This document shows positions 16,394-26,249 of a stretch of 64,000 nucleotides of DNA, in pieces; positions within the stretch are counted from its first letter, which is position 1; each line of letters begins with the position of its first letter. Source of the stretch: an endosymbiont of Bathymodiolus septemdierum str. Myojin knoll (GTDB lineage Bacteria > Pseudomonadota > Gammaproteobacteria > PS1 > Pseudothioglobaceae). The stretch spans positions 1,178,001 to 1,242,000 of the forward strand of contig NZ_AP013042.1 of assembly GCF_001547755.1 (NCBI RefSeq). Reading direction: 5' to 3'. The translations under genes and the position numbers were made by a program. A model generated the notes under the pieces. The model made no database searches. It was not told where the DNA came from and was given only the letters and a program-made list of their open reading frames with translations.

Positions 16394-16956
16394 ATATACA
16401 CCAAATACAAATATCTTATTCTGATCAAGAAGACCGACTACTAATGAGTATCAATAGCACAGAAAATGAAGAGATGCGCTTATTTCTTACCCGACGCATT
16501 GTAACCTCATTTTTGGATATTCTCAATCAGACCATCAGCCATTCTTTATTGAATAAACCAGAATTAAATAATATGGAAAAATCTGCCTGCGAACCAGACA
16601 AAGAATTAACCCCTCAACAAATGCAACAACAGATGGCGCATCAAGCAAAACATCAGCACATTGTTGATGAAAGTGATTACGCCACACCTTTTAACACTGG
16701 CAATAAATTCCCGATGGGAGAAGTCCCTATTTTAGTTGTAAAAATTACCATTAATATCCATCAGGATAACAATGTCTCTTTTGTTTTTGTTAACACCGAT
16801 GGAGAGGATATTAACTTTAACCTTAATCCACAATTACTACACAATATATTAGATTTACTGGCTAAAGTACTACCAAGCACTGAATGGAATATTGGATTAT
16901 TAGATAAAAATAACCTGCTTATTGCAGAATCTGAAAAAAACCTAATTTTGCACTAA
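16390..16956 (+). CDS. hypothetical protein in the lol operon
   Basis: A 188-aa soluble protein with no family I recognise. It begins [22 protein letters not shown], has a Gln-rich middle (ELTPQQMQQQMAHQAKHQH, about residues 75-93), then beta-rich ILVVKITINIHQDNNVSFVFVN and a final helical part. ATGA overlap with lolD shows it is the third gene of the operon. It ends at a shared terminator. A role near lipoprotein transport is suggested only by position. Confidence 0.8.
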   Translation: MNIHQIQISYSDQEDRLLMSINSTENEEMRLFLTRRIVTSFLDILNQTISHSLLNKPELNNMEKSACEPDKELTPQQMQQQMAHQAKHQHIVDESDYATPFNTGNKFPMGEVPILVVKITINIHQDNNVSFVFVNTDGEDINFNLNPQLLHNILDLLAKVLPSTEWNIGLLDKNNLLIAESEKNLILH

Positions 16957-16978
16957 TTGCGATTAGGTTTTTTTTACT
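16934..16978. terminator. bidirectional Rho-independent terminator
   Basis: AAACCTAAT (16938-16946) pairs with ATTAGGTTT (16962-16970). The stem is flanked by a run of seven A on one side and eight T on the other, so it works for both converging genes. The last codons of the acyltransferase lie in the right arm. Confidence 0.88.
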
Positions 16979-17805
16979 TGGCAATTTTTAAAGCGATTAT
17001 AAACCCAAAACCATTGTTCTGGATTTTGCAATATTACCGCTTCCATTTTGCGTGTTAATGCATAAGTGAGCTGCTCTATTTTTTGACCATTGGTTAATTT
17101 AGGCGCAAATAATCCCTCTACTAACTCAATATTAATAATATATTCATTGGCATTTTTACCTGGTAATGAATAAACAAAATACAAAGGTCTGTTACTCAAT
17201 ATAGATAATGAAGGCGCAGTCTTGGGAATGGTGGTTTGAAACCCTAAAAAAGATGTTGGCAAACCTGTATTTTTTAAATCACCATGAACAAAGATACTTT
17301 GCCCTTGGCTTAAGGCTTTGACTAATTGAAAAAAAATACTTTTAGACTTTTTAATATAAGGAATATCTAAATACTGCAAAATACGCAGCCCAAGTTGGTG
17401 CAGAGCCGGGCTTTTTTTTCCTGCGCCTATGATTGTGCAAACCTTGATGCCACTTTGTTTTAATGCGTATGCTGCGCTGTCAGCCTTACCCATGTGTATT
17501 GAGGCAAAAACCGCACCATTATCCGTTAACTGTTCTATTGGCATAGGCGCATTAATCGTATAATTAATATTCTTAATATCAAGAATATTAATCACATTAC
17601 TAACAACATTAACAATACAAAGGCGTGCCAATGCGCATATTTCTTGTTCAGATAGCTGATTAAAAATAACCCTCATATCTTTACAGATGCGTCCTAATTT
17701 AGCGCGCAATAAAAGCCAAATCAAACCTTTAATAAATACCGCACGGATAAACTTAGGTGCTTTCAATAAACCCCATAGCAATGCCAATAAAATTCGTTGC
17801 GCCAT
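16963..17805 (-). CDS. LpxL/HtrB-like acyltransferase
   Basis: A 280-aa lysophospholipid-type acyltransferase with N-terminal hydrophobic helix (about 5-33). The motif ASIHMGKADSAAYAL stands where lipid A late acyltransferases have Hx4D/E (here H-MGKA-D). FVHGDLKNTGLPTSFLGF and FWVYNRFKN near the C-terminus are also typical. It is last in a minus-strand cluster with panD, a carrier protein and a broken adenylation gene. It might therefore use an acyl group from that carrier protein rather than normal ACP; this is inferred. Confidence 0.83.
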   Translation of the reverse strand: MAQRILLALLWGLLKAPKFIRAVFIKGLIWLLLRAKLGRICKDMRVIFNQLSEQEICALARLCIVNVVSNVINILDIKNINYTINAPMPIEQLTDNGAVFASIHMGKADSAAYALKQSGIKVCTIIGAGKKSPALHQLGLRILQYLDIPYIKKSKSIFFQLVKALSQGQSIFVHGDLKNTGLPTSFLGFQTTIPKTAPSLSILSNRPLYFVYSLPGKNANEYIINIELVEGLFAPKLTNGQKIEQLTYALTRKMEAVILQNPEQWFWVYNRFKNCQVKKT

Positions 17806-17806
17806 A

Positions 17807-19247
17807 TTAAAAATCCAAATATTGTTTTAATAATTGTTGATTATCTACTTTTAAATTATGTGTTAGCGGAAAAGCGGCATAAAAAATATATTCACTGGGT
17901 ACCATATATTTAGGCAATCTAGATTGAAGGTAGTTACTAATTGTGTCTGCATCACCCTTATTTGTTTGTATAAAGGCAAGCCAAGCGAATAATTCTCCCA
18001 TCACGCTCTAATGGCAAGGTTCTAACATTAGAAACACCTTTTAATTGTCCAATAATATGATTGATTTCACCTAAGTCAATGCGATGCCCATTGTATTTAA
18101 TCATATTATCCTGGCGCCCGACAAAAAATAACATATCGTCTTGCTGATACGCCATATCTCCAGTGGCATAATAACGCATGCCTTCTTCATTAACCGTAAA
18201 ACTATCGTTATTGGCATTCAAATAACCAATAGAGACGCTGCCCCCGCTAATTAATAATTCACCTATTACATTATCTTTAACAATGCTTTCGTTTTGATCA
18301 TCAATATGACATATGGCATTGGTTCTACCAATAGGAAGTTGCTCGTAAGTCTTTAATATTACTTGATCAATTTGGATGCTGCTGACCATAACAGTCACCT
18401 CTGTTGGACCATAAGTATTAAACAATTGCAAGTTGGGAAAATTAGAAAGTAGCGCATTTGCCATTTTTTTTGGCAATACTTCGCCACAAAAAATCATTAA
18501 GTCTAAATCGGGGAAATTCTGATGATTAAATGTTTTATCAAAAGCAAAGGCAAAGGCAAAAGAAGGGGTTGAGGTCCAAACACTGCAGCAATACGCCGAC
18601 AATCTACTTTTAAATAACACCTTATCAAGGATGGTTTTATTGTCCATTAAAACCAAACTGGCGCCTAAACTTAGCGCATTAACCAGCTCAAATATGGATA
18701 AATCAAAACTTAACAACGCCTGATTCATAAATACTTGATTGGCGGATAAAGAAAAATTTATCTGCGACCATGCAATAAAACTGTTTAAATTTGAGACATT
18801 AATTTGCACCCTTTTTGGCTCCCCTGTGCTACCAGAGGTAAAAATAATATAAGCCAAGGGATCACATCTTGATTGTTTTGAAGTAATGCTTCTTTCTTAC
18901 CAAATGGCGTTATTAAATGAGATGCCACATCAACCAACAGCCCCCGACCTAATTGCTGTTTTATTTTATCAATACGTTTTTTAGGATAACTAATGTCAAT
19001 TGGAACAAAGGGGGTTTTAAGTATTAAACAGGCAAGTATCAAAACAATAAAATCAGCCTCTTTATGCCCATACAAAATAACTGGCATCATTAGCCCATTT
19101 GTTTCTTGGCGCAGTCTATTAACCTGATCATCAACTTTTTGCTTTAATTGAGACCAGCTAATATCAATATCTGAAGCGGCAACTGCCAATTTATCTGCTT
19201 CTTTTTCTATTGCAAAAAAATCTCTTTTATTAAAACAAAAAAAACAT
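17807..19247 (-). pseudogene. DltA-like adenylation enzyme, broken by three frameshifts
   Basis: Three overlapping reading frames together make one AMP-forming adenylation domain. The order is ISWSQLKQKVDDQVN (frame ending near 18785), then AYIIFTSGSTGEPKRV with the P-loop, FDLSIFELVNALSLGA, LFNTYGPTEVTVMV and GDMAYQQDDMLFFVGRQDNMIKYNGHRIDLGE, then the C-terminal LPKYMVPSEYIFY. The natural start is ATG 19247, just after the carrier protein stop; a run of eight T there puts it out of frame, and one T fewer would restore it. Further shifts lie near 18855 and near 17960-18000. Either it is decaying or the assembly has errors. Confidence 0.85.
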
Positions 19248-19469
19248 TTACATTTTACCTAATAAGTATTGATGCAATTTATTGATACTATCAAAATTTT
19301 GCTCACTTACCTCATCTAAAGCAACACTAATACCTAATTCTTTCTCTATCTCAAGTATCAGTTCAACAATGATTACAGAATCAATAAGTCCAGATGAGAT
19401 TAATGCCTCATCCTCATTGACTTTTTTAACAACTAACTTTTGAACAATGTTTTTAATGGCTGCTTTCAT
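19248..19469 (-). CDS. acyl/aminoacyl carrier protein (DltC-like)
   Basis: A 73-aa carrier protein. The phosphopantetheine serine is S31 in SSGLIDSVIIVEL, and the helix pattern ILEIEKELGISVALDEV follows. It differs from the usual DSLDxVEL of fatty-acid ACP and is closer to DltC and stand-alone peptidyl carriers. It overlaps panD by one base (TAATG) and is followed at once by the adenylation pseudogene that would have loaded it. With that gene broken its substrate is uncertain. Confidence 0.86.
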   Translation of the reverse strand: MKAAIKNIVQKLVVKKVNEDEALISSGLIDSVIIVELILEIEKELGISVALDEVSEQNFDSINKLHQYLLGKM

Positions 19470-19837
19470 TAGCCTATACGCGTGCTTACTCTAGTTAAAG
19501 TATTATTAGCATCAACATAGCACAGAGTTGGGGTATGATTTTTAACTTCAGTTTCATTGTAAACGGCATACGAAGCAATAATCAATAAATCGCCAATATC
19601 TGCCTTATGCGCCGCCGCACCATTGACTGAAATCACACCAGAATTATCCTTGCCACGAATGGCATAAGTGGTAAAACGATTGCCGTTCTTGATGTTGTAA
19701 ATTTGGATTTGTTCAAAATCACCAATACCCGCTGCGTCTAACAAAATACCATCAATCTCACACGAGCCTTCGTAGTCTACTTCGCTGGCAGTAGTGGTAA
19801 CACGATGAAGTTTGGATTTTAAGAATGTTCTTTGCAT
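19469..19837 (-). CDS. panD: aspartate 1-decarboxylase
   Basis: PanD makes beta-alanine for pantothenate and CoA. The 122-aa proenzyme has the self-cleavage site YEGSC with Gly24-Ser25, which yields the pyruvoyl group. It also has KLHRVT at the N-terminus, RFTTYAI, and [24 protein letters not shown]. It heads a four-gene cluster whose next gene is a phosphopantetheine carrier protein, a plausible but unproven functional link. Confidence 0.96.
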   Translation of the reverse strand: MQRTFLKSKLHRVTTTASEVDYEGSCEIDGILLDAAGIGDFEQIQIYNIKNGNRFTTYAIRGKDNSGVISVNGAAAHKADIGDLLIIASYAVYNETEVKNHTPTLCYVDANNTLTRVSTRIG

Positions 19838-19850
19838 TGTTAAGGGGGTT

Positions 19851-20984
19851 TTAAGACAAGAACTGAATCATAATGCCTGCAGCAATGGCAGAACCTATCA
19901 CACCTGCTACATTTGGACCCATTGCATGCATTAACAAAAAATTATGTGGGTTAGCTTCTAGCCCTACTTTATTAGAAACACGGGCTGCCATCGGCACCGC
20001 AGAAACGCCAGCCGACCCAATTAAAGGATTGATTTTATTGTCTTTACTAAACACATTCATCAGTTTTGCCATCAGCACCCCACAAGCAGTACCAATAGCA
20101 AAGGCAATCATACCAAGTATCAAGATTCCCAGCGTCTCTGGCTGCAGAAATTTATCCGCCATCAATTTAGATCCAACCGCCAAACCTAAGAAAATGGTCA
20201 CAATGTTAATCAATGCGTTTTGCGTGGTGTCACTTAGACGGTCAACCACACCCGACTCTTTCATTAAGTTACCAAAAGCAAACATACCTAATAACGGCGC
20301 TGCATCTGGTAATAATAACGCCACTAACATCAACAACATAATTGGGAAAATAATTTTTTCTTTTTGTGACACTTCTCGTAGTTGCACCATCTTAATTTGA
20401 CGCTCTTTTTCAGTGGTCAACAATCGCATAATTGGTGGTTGAATTAACGGCACCAATGCCATATAAGAATAGGATGCTACTGCGATTGCACCAAGTAAAT
20501 CTGGGGCTAATTTTGAGGCAACATAAATACTGGTCGGTCCATCGGCACCACCAATAATACCGATTGCTGCAGCATCCGTTAAACTAAAATCAAAAAGACC
20601 TACAGCGGTTAAACCAATCGCACCTAATAAAGTAACAAAAATACCGAACTGCGCAGCAGCCCCCAAAAGTAACATTTTAGGATTGGCGAGCAGAGGCCCA
20701 AAGTCCGTCAATGCACCCACACCCATAAAAATAATAAGTGGAAATGCACCAGATTTAATCCCCACTTCATAAAAAAGGTGCAAAATACCGCTACCTTCTG
20801 CAATACCTGCACCTGGAATATTCGACAAAATCGCACCAAACCCAATCGGCAGTAATAACAAAGGTTCAAAACCTTTAACAATCGCCAAATAAACAAGCAA
20901 CATGCCGATAACCAGCATTAACGCTTGCCCCCATACTATTTGTTGTAAACCTGTGTTTGACCAAAGTAGATTTAAATGATCCAT
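19851..20984 (-). CDS. oadB: Na+-pumping oxaloacetate decarboxylase beta subunit
   Basis: OadB decarboxylates carboxybiotin and exports Na+ across the inner membrane. The 377-aa, about ten-helix protein has [35 protein letters not shown], the Asp-containing [20 protein letters not shown] and the C-terminal [21 protein letters not shown] and [19 protein letters not shown]. It is last of the oadG-oadA-oadB operon, 16 bases after oadA. Confidence 0.95.
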   Translation of the reverse strand: MDHLNLLWSNTGLQQIVWGQALMLVIGMLLVYLAIVKGFEPLLLLPIGFGAILSNIPGAGIAEGSGILHLFYEVGIKSGAFPLIIFMGVGALTDFGPLLANPKMLLLGAAAQFGIFVTLLGAIGLTAVGLFDFSLTDAAAIGIIGGADGPTSIYVASKLAPDLLGAIAVASYSYMALVPLIQPPIMRLLTTEKERQIKMVQLREVSQKEKIIFPIMLLMLVALLLPDAAPLLGMFAFGNLMKESGVVDRLSDTTQNALINIVTIFLGLAVGSKLMADKFLQPETLGILILGMIAFAIGTACGVLMAKLMNVFSKDNKINPLIGSAGVSAVPMAARVSNKVGLEANPHNFLLMHAMGPNVAGVIGSAIAAGIMIQFLS

Positions 20985-21000
20985 GATAGAATTCCCTTCT

Positions 21001-22833
21001 TTACGCCAGCGTTAATAAAGTTTGACCAACGGTCACTGTATCACCCTCTTTAATGCTAATATCAACAACAACGCCGTCTCGGGCTGCTCGGATTTCAGTC
21101 TCCATTTTCATGGCCTCTAAAACAACCAACACATCGCCTTCATTGATTTTTTGATGCGGCGCCACCATTACTTTCCAAATATTACCAGCGAGTGGTGCGC
21201 CAATTTCTTCAGCACCCTCTGTAGGAATCTCTTCAACAATCTCTTTATCTACTGGTGCAGTCGCTACAGAAGTATCTTTATCGGAAGCTGCTTTCATAGA
21301 AGTAATATTACCACCTGCACACACTTCAACTGTATAAGAATTACCTTTCACTGAAACCGTATAAGTGCCCTCTTCTGTTGAATTATTAGCAGTCTCTCTG
21401 ACCTGCGGCATAGGTTCAAAGAAATCAGGGTTATTACGATTCTCTATAAAACTGATACCCACTTGCGGAAATAAGGCATAAGTCAATAAATCATCAATTT
21501 TATTATCGGCAACCTGCAACTCTTTTTCTACAACAAGTTTGTCAAATTCTTGCTCAAGGATGTGCATTTCTGGTGCAATGTTATCCGCTGGACGACAAGT
21601 AATTGCCTCACCGCCTTCCAATACTTTATCCTGTAAACCCTTATCAACAGGGGCTGGTGTTGCCCCGTATTCACCTTTCAAAATACCAGCTGATTCTTTA
21701 GTAATGGTCTTGTATCGCTCACCTGTCAACACATTTAATACTGACTGCGTGCCGACAATTTGCGAAGTGGGTGTGACTAATGGAATGTAACCCAAATCTT
21801 TACGCACTCGTGGAATTTCAGCCATCACAGCATCCATCTTATCGAGCGCATTCTGCTCTTTCAATTGGGCTTCCATATTGGTCAACATACCACCTGGCAC
21901 CTGTGACAATAGAATTCTTGAATCCACGCCCTTTAGCGAGCCTTCAAACTGCGTGTATTTTTGACGAATTGGTCGAAAATAAGCATCAATTTCTTCCAAT
22001 TTCTCCATATCCAACCCTGTTTTTCTTGGTCCATTTTCTAAAATAGATACCACCGCATTAGTCGCCGAATGTCCATAAGTCATACTCATAGAGCCAATTG
22101 CTGTATCTACACGGTCAATACCAGCTTCAACCGCTTTAACAATCGTTGCTGTTGACAAACCTGTGGTCGCATGTGCGTGTAATTGGATTGGAATATCGAC
22201 AGTCGCCTTCAATTCTTTCACTAAATCATAAGCATCGTAAGGATGCAACAAACCTGCCATATCTTTAATGCATAAAGAGTTCGCACCCATATCTTCTATG
22301 GTTTTTGCCATATCAATCCAAGTTTGTATTGTATGCACAGGGCTGACAGTGTAAGAAATTGTGCCTTGCGCATGCTGACCCATTTTAACGGTCTGGTCAA
22401 CGGCTGTTTTTAAATTACGCATATCGTTCATTGCGTCAAAAATACGGAAAACGCCAACACCATTTTCAACACAGCGCTCAACAAATTGTCGCACCACATC
22501 ATCACTATAATGACGATAACCCAATAAATTTTGTCCTCTCAATAACATTTGCTGAGGCGTGTTTGGCATCACTGCTTTGATTTCACGAATTCTGTCCCAA
22601 GGGTCTTCGCCAAGATAACGGATGCATGAATCAAAAGTTGCACCGCCCCAAGATTCCATTGACCAGTAACCAATCTTATCAAGTTTGTCTGCAATCGGCA
22701 ACATATCATCGATACGCATTCTAGTCGCAAATAAAGATTGATGTGCATCACGAAAAACCAACTCAGTAATTTCTACTTTCCTGGTATTTTCAGAGACCTC
22801 TTTCTTTGTCATGTTTTTAAAAAAATTCAACAT
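21001..22833 (-). CDS. oadA: oxaloacetate decarboxylase alpha subunit
   Basis: A 610-aa biotin-dependent carboxyltransferase. The N-terminal TIM barrel begins [16 protein letters not shown] and includes [12 protein letters not shown]. The C-terminal biotinyl domain has EAMKMET with biotin lysine K576, joined by an acidic, Pro/Ala-containing linker at about 505-545. It transfers CO2 from oxaloacetate to biotin, which OadB then discharges to pump Na+. In an autotroph the complex could also run for anaplerosis; direction is inferred. Confidence 0.96.
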   Translation of the reverse strand: MLNFFKNMTKKEVSENTRKVEITELVFRDAHQSLFATRMRIDDMLPIADKLDKIGYWSMESWGGATFDSCIRYLGEDPWDRIREIKAVMPNTPQQMLLRGQNLLGYRHYSDDVVRQFVERCVENGVGVFRIFDAMNDMRNLKTAVDQTVKMGQHAQGTISYTVSPVHTIQTWIDMAKTIEDMGANSLCIKDMAGLLHPYDAYDLVKELKATVDIPIQLHAHATTGLSTATIVKAVEAGIDRVDTAIGSMSMTYGHSATNAVVSILENGPRKTGLDMEKLEEIDAYFRPIRQKYTQFEGSLKGVDSRILLSQVPGGMLTNMEAQLKEQNALDKMDAVMAEIPRVRKDLGYIPLVTPTSQIVGTQSVLNVLTGERYKTITKESAGILKGEYGATPAPVDKGLQDKVLEGGEAITCRPADNIAPEMHILEQEFDKLVVEKELQVADNKIDDLLTYALFPQVGISFIENRNNPDFFEPMPQVRETANNSTEEGTYTVSVKGNSYTVEVCAGGNITSMKAASDKDTSVATAPVDKEIVEEIPTEGAEEIGAPLAGNIWKVMVAPHQKINEGDVLVVLEAMKMETEIRAARDGVVVDISIKEGDTVTVGQTLLTLA

Positions 22834-22835
22834 AA

Positions 22836-23081
22836 TTACGCCCCTCTGTGCATTTTAATTGCTTTTTCAATCGCAAACTTAGTCTCTTCATCCATTTCAT
22901 CTGCCATTATCTTTTTGACAGAATTTTCTGACTTATCAGCAGATGCTCGTCCATTTGTTTTTTCTATAATGGTTGACATTAACTTGATGGCAAATACCAA
23001 AATAGCCAAAAACAAAAATACAAAACCCATCCCAAAGAGGGTTAAATTAAGTGCTTCTGTTATTAAGTTTGTCTGCTCCAT
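22836..23081 (-). CDS. oadG: oxaloacetate decarboxylase gamma subunit
   Basis: An 81-aa small subunit with one N-terminal membrane helix (ALNLTLFGMGFVFLFLAILVFAIKLM) and a charged cytoplasmic tail ending DEETKFAIEKAIKMHRGA. OadG anchors and assembles the alpha and beta subunits. ATG 23081 is preferred; a GTG three codons upstream is possible. The stop is 2 bases from oadA. Confidence 0.87.
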   Translation of the reverse strand: MEQTNLITEALNLTLFGMGFVFLFLAILVFAIKLMSTIIEKTNGRASADKSENSVKKIMADEMDEETKFAIEKAIKMHRGA

Positions 23082-23101
23082 ATTTTTCACTTTTTATAAT
23101 T

Positions 23102-23186
23102 TGGTACCGATGGACGGGGTCGAACCGTCACTCCTTGCGGAACTGGATTTTGAATCCAGCGTGTCTACCAATTCCACCACATCGGC
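23102..23186 (-). tRNA. tRNA-Leu (anticodon CAA)
   Basis: On the minus strand GCCGATG pairs with CATCGGT, followed by discriminator A and encoded CCA. The anticodon arm CTGGATTCAAAATCCAG gives anticodon CAA. The D-arm GTGGAATTGGTAGACAC and a class II variable arm are typical of tRNA-Leu. Length 85 nt. Confidence 0.96.
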
Positions 23187-23194
23187 TTGATTTT

Positions 23195-23413
23195 TTATTT
23201 ATGTCTAAAAGTAATTCTACCCTTACTTAGGTCATAAGGGGTCATTTCTACTGTGACTTTATCCCCAGGCAATATACGAATATAGTGTTTACGAATCTTG
23301 CCAGAGATATGTGCTAACACACTATGTCCATTCTCTAACTCAACGGTAAAGGTGGTGTTTGGTAATTTCTCTTTAACAACCCCTTCTAACTCAATGTAAT
23401 CACTTTTTGACAT
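23195..23413 (-). CDS. infA: translation initiation factor IF-1
   Basis: A 72-aa S1/OB-fold protein: [39 protein letters not shown], and [15 protein letters not shown]. It binds the ribosomal A site during initiation. The reading frame is open upstream to 23488, but ATG 23413 matches the universal IF-1 start. It lies 8 bases before tRNA-Leu and may be co-transcribed with it. Confidence 0.96.
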   Translation of the reverse strand: MSKSDYIELEGVVKEKLPNTTFTVELENGHSVLAHISGKIRKHYIRILPGDKVTVEMTPYDLSKGRITFRHK

Positions 23414-23480
23414 ATTTACTTTAACGACTTTATAAATAAAAAAGGTCATTTTACCCCATTTTATCCCATATACAAAAAGG

Positions 23481-23517
23481 TTTAACATTCGATAAATACG
23501 ATATAATTATTGTATTT
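23481..23517 (+). promoter_or_regulatory. probable metF promoter with an inverted repeat
   Basis: A -10 box TATAAT (23502-23507) has a weak TTTAAC upstream at 15 bases. The -10 sits inside AAATAC ... GTATTT (23493-23498 and 23512-23517), an inverted repeat that could be an operator. It is 30 bases from the metF start. No known methionine-regulator site was recognised. Confidence 0.4.
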
Positions 23518-23538
23518 ATAGACTATAAATAGAGACAA

Positions 23539-24357
23539 ATGAAAACAAGTTTTGAGTTTTTCCCACCAAGAACAGAAAAAGGTCAGAAAACTTTGGCACA
23601 AGTCCGACAAGAATTAAGTGCCATTCAACCTGAGTATTTCTCGGTAACTTTTGGTGCAGGTGGGACGACGCAGGAAGCAACTTTGGAAACGGTATTAGAC
23701 ATTCAAAAAAATGATAGTATTCCCGCTGCCCCGCATTTATCTTGCATTGGGTCAAAAAAAGATGAAGTTATTGCCTTGCTTGACCAATATAAAAAAGCAA
23801 ACATCAATCGCATCGTTACCCTAAGGGGTGATGTGCCGTCGGGAATGCGTGATATTGGCGATTTTCATTATGCCAACGAATTGGTGGAGTTTATTAAAAC
23901 TCAGTACAATGACCATTTTCATATTGAGGTAGCAGCGTATCCTGAGATGCATCCACAGGCAAAAAATATTCAGGCAGATTTACAGCATTTTGCCAATAAG
24001 GTCAGTGCGGGTGCAGATGCGGCGATTACGCAATACTTTTATAACGCAGATGCCTATTTTAGATTTGTAGATGAAGCGGAAAAATTAGGGGTTGATATTC
24101 CGATTACACCAGGAATTATGCCAATTACCAATCACACGCAATTAGTCAGATTTTCTAACATGTGTGGTGCGGAAATTCCAAAGTGGATTTTAGAGCGCTT
24201 AAGATGCTACGAAAATGACTTGGAGGCACTCAGTGCATTTGGCACGGAAGTAGTGACAGATTTATGCCAAACGCTTAAAAATCAAGGGGTGGACAGTTTT
24301 CACTTTTACTCAATGAATCGCACCCAGCCTTCTTTAGATATCGCCAAAACACTGTAA
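23539..24357 (+). CDS. metF: 5,10-methylenetetrahydrofolate reductase
   Basis: MetF reduces methylene-THF to methyl-THF with FAD for methionine synthesis. The 272-aa TIM barrel opens FEFFPPRTEKGQKTL, with SVTFGAGGTTQE, the LRGDVP motif, VAAYPEMHPQA, ADAAITQYFYNADAYFRFV and PGIMPITN. Its size is typical of the bacterial enzyme. It converges on the HTH gene at 24371. Confidence 0.96.
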   Translation: MKTSFEFFPPRTEKGQKTLAQVRQELSAIQPEYFSVTFGAGGTTQEATLETVLDIQKNDSIPAAPHLSCIGSKKDEVIALLDQYKKANINRIVTLRGDVPSGMRDIGDFHYANELVEFIKTQYNDHFHIEVAAYPEMHPQAKNIQADLQHFANKVSAGADAAITQYFYNADAYFRFVDEAEKLGVDIPITPGIMPITNHTQLVRFSNMCGAEIPKWILERLRCYENDLEALSAFGTEVVTDLCQTLKNQGVDSFHFYSMNRTQPSLDIAKTL

Positions 24358-24370
24358 ATTAAGCGTCTCA

Positions 24371-24805
24371 CTAATGTTGGGATTTAACCCAACCTTGTAA
24401 TTTGTGTAATGCAATTTTATCCTGAGAATGACATTGCTCTTCAAGTACTATTAAGCGCTCAGTCAATTCAGCAAACACCATTTGGTGGTGTTGATTTTTG
24501 ATTTCTTCTTGTGCAAATTTGGCTCTTAGCGTGCCAATGATGCCAAGATAAGTTTTTTCATTTTCACTGCGTGCGACTACATCTGCTTCTATTTTATTCA
24601 TTGCCTCATCTTTAATGCGTTGCATCTTCTGAATATGCTGATCTTCTTCAGAGTCTAAATTAGAGTTTGGATAGGCCAATCGTAAACTATCAGTGGTCAC
24701 ATAGCCCTCATGTGTTTGTAATTTGCCATTATTGATTTGATTTTGAATATCAAAACGACTGATGCCCAACATTCTGGCTGCCTTTGAAACACTTAATTTG
24801 ATCAT
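24371..24805 (-). CDS. helix-turn-helix protein with coiled coil
   Basis: A 144-aa protein whose first 25 residues, MIKLSVSKAARMLGISRFDI, form an excisionase/MerR-like helix-turn-helix, followed by the wing-like GKLQTHEGYVTTDSLRLAYP. Residues 55-140 look like a long charged coiled coil (KDEAMNKIEADVVARSENEK and following), probably for dimerisation. It is probably a DNA-binding regulator; its target is unknown. It is a lone minus-strand gene after metF. Confidence 0.75.
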   Translation of the reverse strand: MIKLSVSKAARMLGISRFDIQNQINNGKLQTHEGYVTTDSLRLAYPNSNLDSEEDQHIQKMQRIKDEAMNKIEADVVARSENEKTYLGIIGTLRAKFAQEEIKNQHHQMVFAELTERLIVLEEQCHSQDKIALHKLQGWVKSQH

Positions 24806-24877
24806 TTTCCCCCCCAGGAAACGAGTTATACCGATAGATTAATCTTATTTAAGGATTTCGTCAAGTATATTAACATA

Positions 24878-25603
24878 TTATAAAATACTTTGAATGGCTG
24901 CAAGCAAACCTTCATCACGAGTTTCACTGGCAACTGAAATTTTATTAAAACCTACAGACTGTGCAAAAAATTTAATGCGCTCACTCAGTACAACAAGCGG
25001 ATATTGTTTGATTAAAGTGAGTGCATCCAGATCAATTTGCGCCACCATTGAGGTAAACGCAGAGAGATTCTCAACACTGGTGGCAGTAACAACGCCCTTA
25101 TCACTTTGCAGAAAGGTAGATAAGGCATTATGGTGTTGCGGTGCGATATCACAAGGAGCACGCCGATAAACTTCAATATATTCAACACTATTATTTTTTT
25201 CTAAACCCTGTTTAAGCGTTTCTCTACCACCTTCACCTCTAAAAATCAAAATTGATTGCTCACTTAGATTTTTTATCATTGGCATTGCCAATAAGGCCTC
25301 ACTGGATGCTTTTTGTTTTGGAAAGCCATCAACTTTAATATTGTAATTTTCTATTTTTTTTGCAGTTGCTGCGCCTATGGCAAAAATTTTAGCTTGATTT
25401 TTAAAATTTTTTAAAATATCTATCCCATAATCAACCGCATTGGCACTAATGAAAATTAACGCATCGTATTCGGTTTTTAAAGGTTGGTTGGCAAGTGCTT
25501 TAATTTCTAAACTTGGAAAAAGTATGGGCTGATAACCCTGTTCACTTAATAAATTTTGCAAGGGCTGAACTTGCGATAAAGCGCGCGTTAATAAAATATT
25601 CAA
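24878..25603 (-). CDS. hemD: uroporphyrinogen-III synthase
   Basis: HemD closes the tetrapyrrole ring to uroporphyrinogen III, the precursor of heme and of the siroheme used by DsrAB. The sequence NILLTRALSQVQPLQNLLSEQG is the family start. YDALIFISANAVDYGI, FAIGAATAKKIE and LIFRGEGGRETLKQGLE are typical. The frame is open upstream to 25666, but the N-terminus of the family aligns with a TTG at 25603, five bases after the upstream gene's stop; the start is therefore not certain. The family is poorly conserved. Confidence 0.85.
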   Translation of the reverse strand: MNILLTRALSQVQPLQNLLSEQGYQPILFPSLEIKALANQPLKTEYDALIFISANAVDYGIDILKNFKNQAKIFAIGAATAKKIENYNIKVDGFPKQKASSEALLAMPMIKNLSEQSILIFRGEGGRETLKQGLEKNNSVEYIEVYRRAPCDIAPQHHNALSTFLQSDKGVVTATSVENLSAFTSMVAQIDLDALTLIKQYPLVVLSERIKFFAQSVGFNKISVASETRDEGLLAAIQSIL

Positions 25604-25607
25604 ACTT

Positions 25608-26201
25608 TTAGTATCCCAATAATTCGGCAATAATACGCATTCTGTCCAATGCATCTCGTTCTGCATATTTGCAGATTAAAATGGTTTTAGTATTAACACT
25701 TGCAATACTCTCAAGATAGTTGCGCATTTTCTTATCATCCCATGGCTGCGATGAATAAAGCACGGGGTATTGATTAAAACTTAAGACGGTGTTAGCAACG
25801 CTTACTTCTTTTAGATTAAGTTTAAGTGCTTTGCTTGACTGAAAACACACTTTATAGTCGGCTAATATTGTCATAATTGCCTTGCTTGGCGCGTCACTCA
25901 CCTCACAAAATAAAATAAAATCGTTTGCATATTCTTGCACAGTGCTCAGTAATTTTTGCAGGCTTATTGCGTCACTCAGTTGCGATTCTTCAATCGTTAA
26001 CACCAGATAAAACCCCTCCTCATCTTCTTGTATGTCTGCAAAAATTTGATCAAGGTCTTCGTCGGTATCAATGGACAAAGAAAGGGTTTTAAAAATGGCG
26101 GCATAATAATCAAAACGCCAATCTTCTGGCAAATCATCTGGATAAAAATCGTCTTGCAAGCCCAAACCGCTACGACCAATTAAAAATTCTGTTTTATTCA
26201 T
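25608..26201 (-). CDS. hypothetical protein with DUF72-like N-terminus
   Basis: A 197-aa acidic protein. Residues 6-36 (FLIGRSGLGLQDDFYPDDLP then WRFDYYAAIF) recall the start of DUF72/YecE proteins (IGxSGW...FYP..LP...WLxYYA). The rest does not obviously continue that family, and it is shorter than the usual approximately 250 aa. It precedes hemD by four bases and is divergent from the antiporter gene. Function unknown. Confidence 0.65.
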   Translation of the reverse strand: MNKTEFLIGRSGLGLQDDFYPDDLPEDWRFDYYAAIFKTLSLSIDTDEDLDQIFADIQEDEEGFYLVLTIEESQLSDAISLQKLLSTVQEYANDFILFCEVSDAPSKAIMTILADYKVCFQSSKALKLNLKEVSVANTVLSFNQYPVLYSSQPWDDKKMRNYLESIASVNTKTILICKYAERDALDRMRIIAELLGY

Positions 26202-26249
26202 TTTCTTCTATAACCCTTTATAATATGAAAAAAAAATACTCTATTTATT

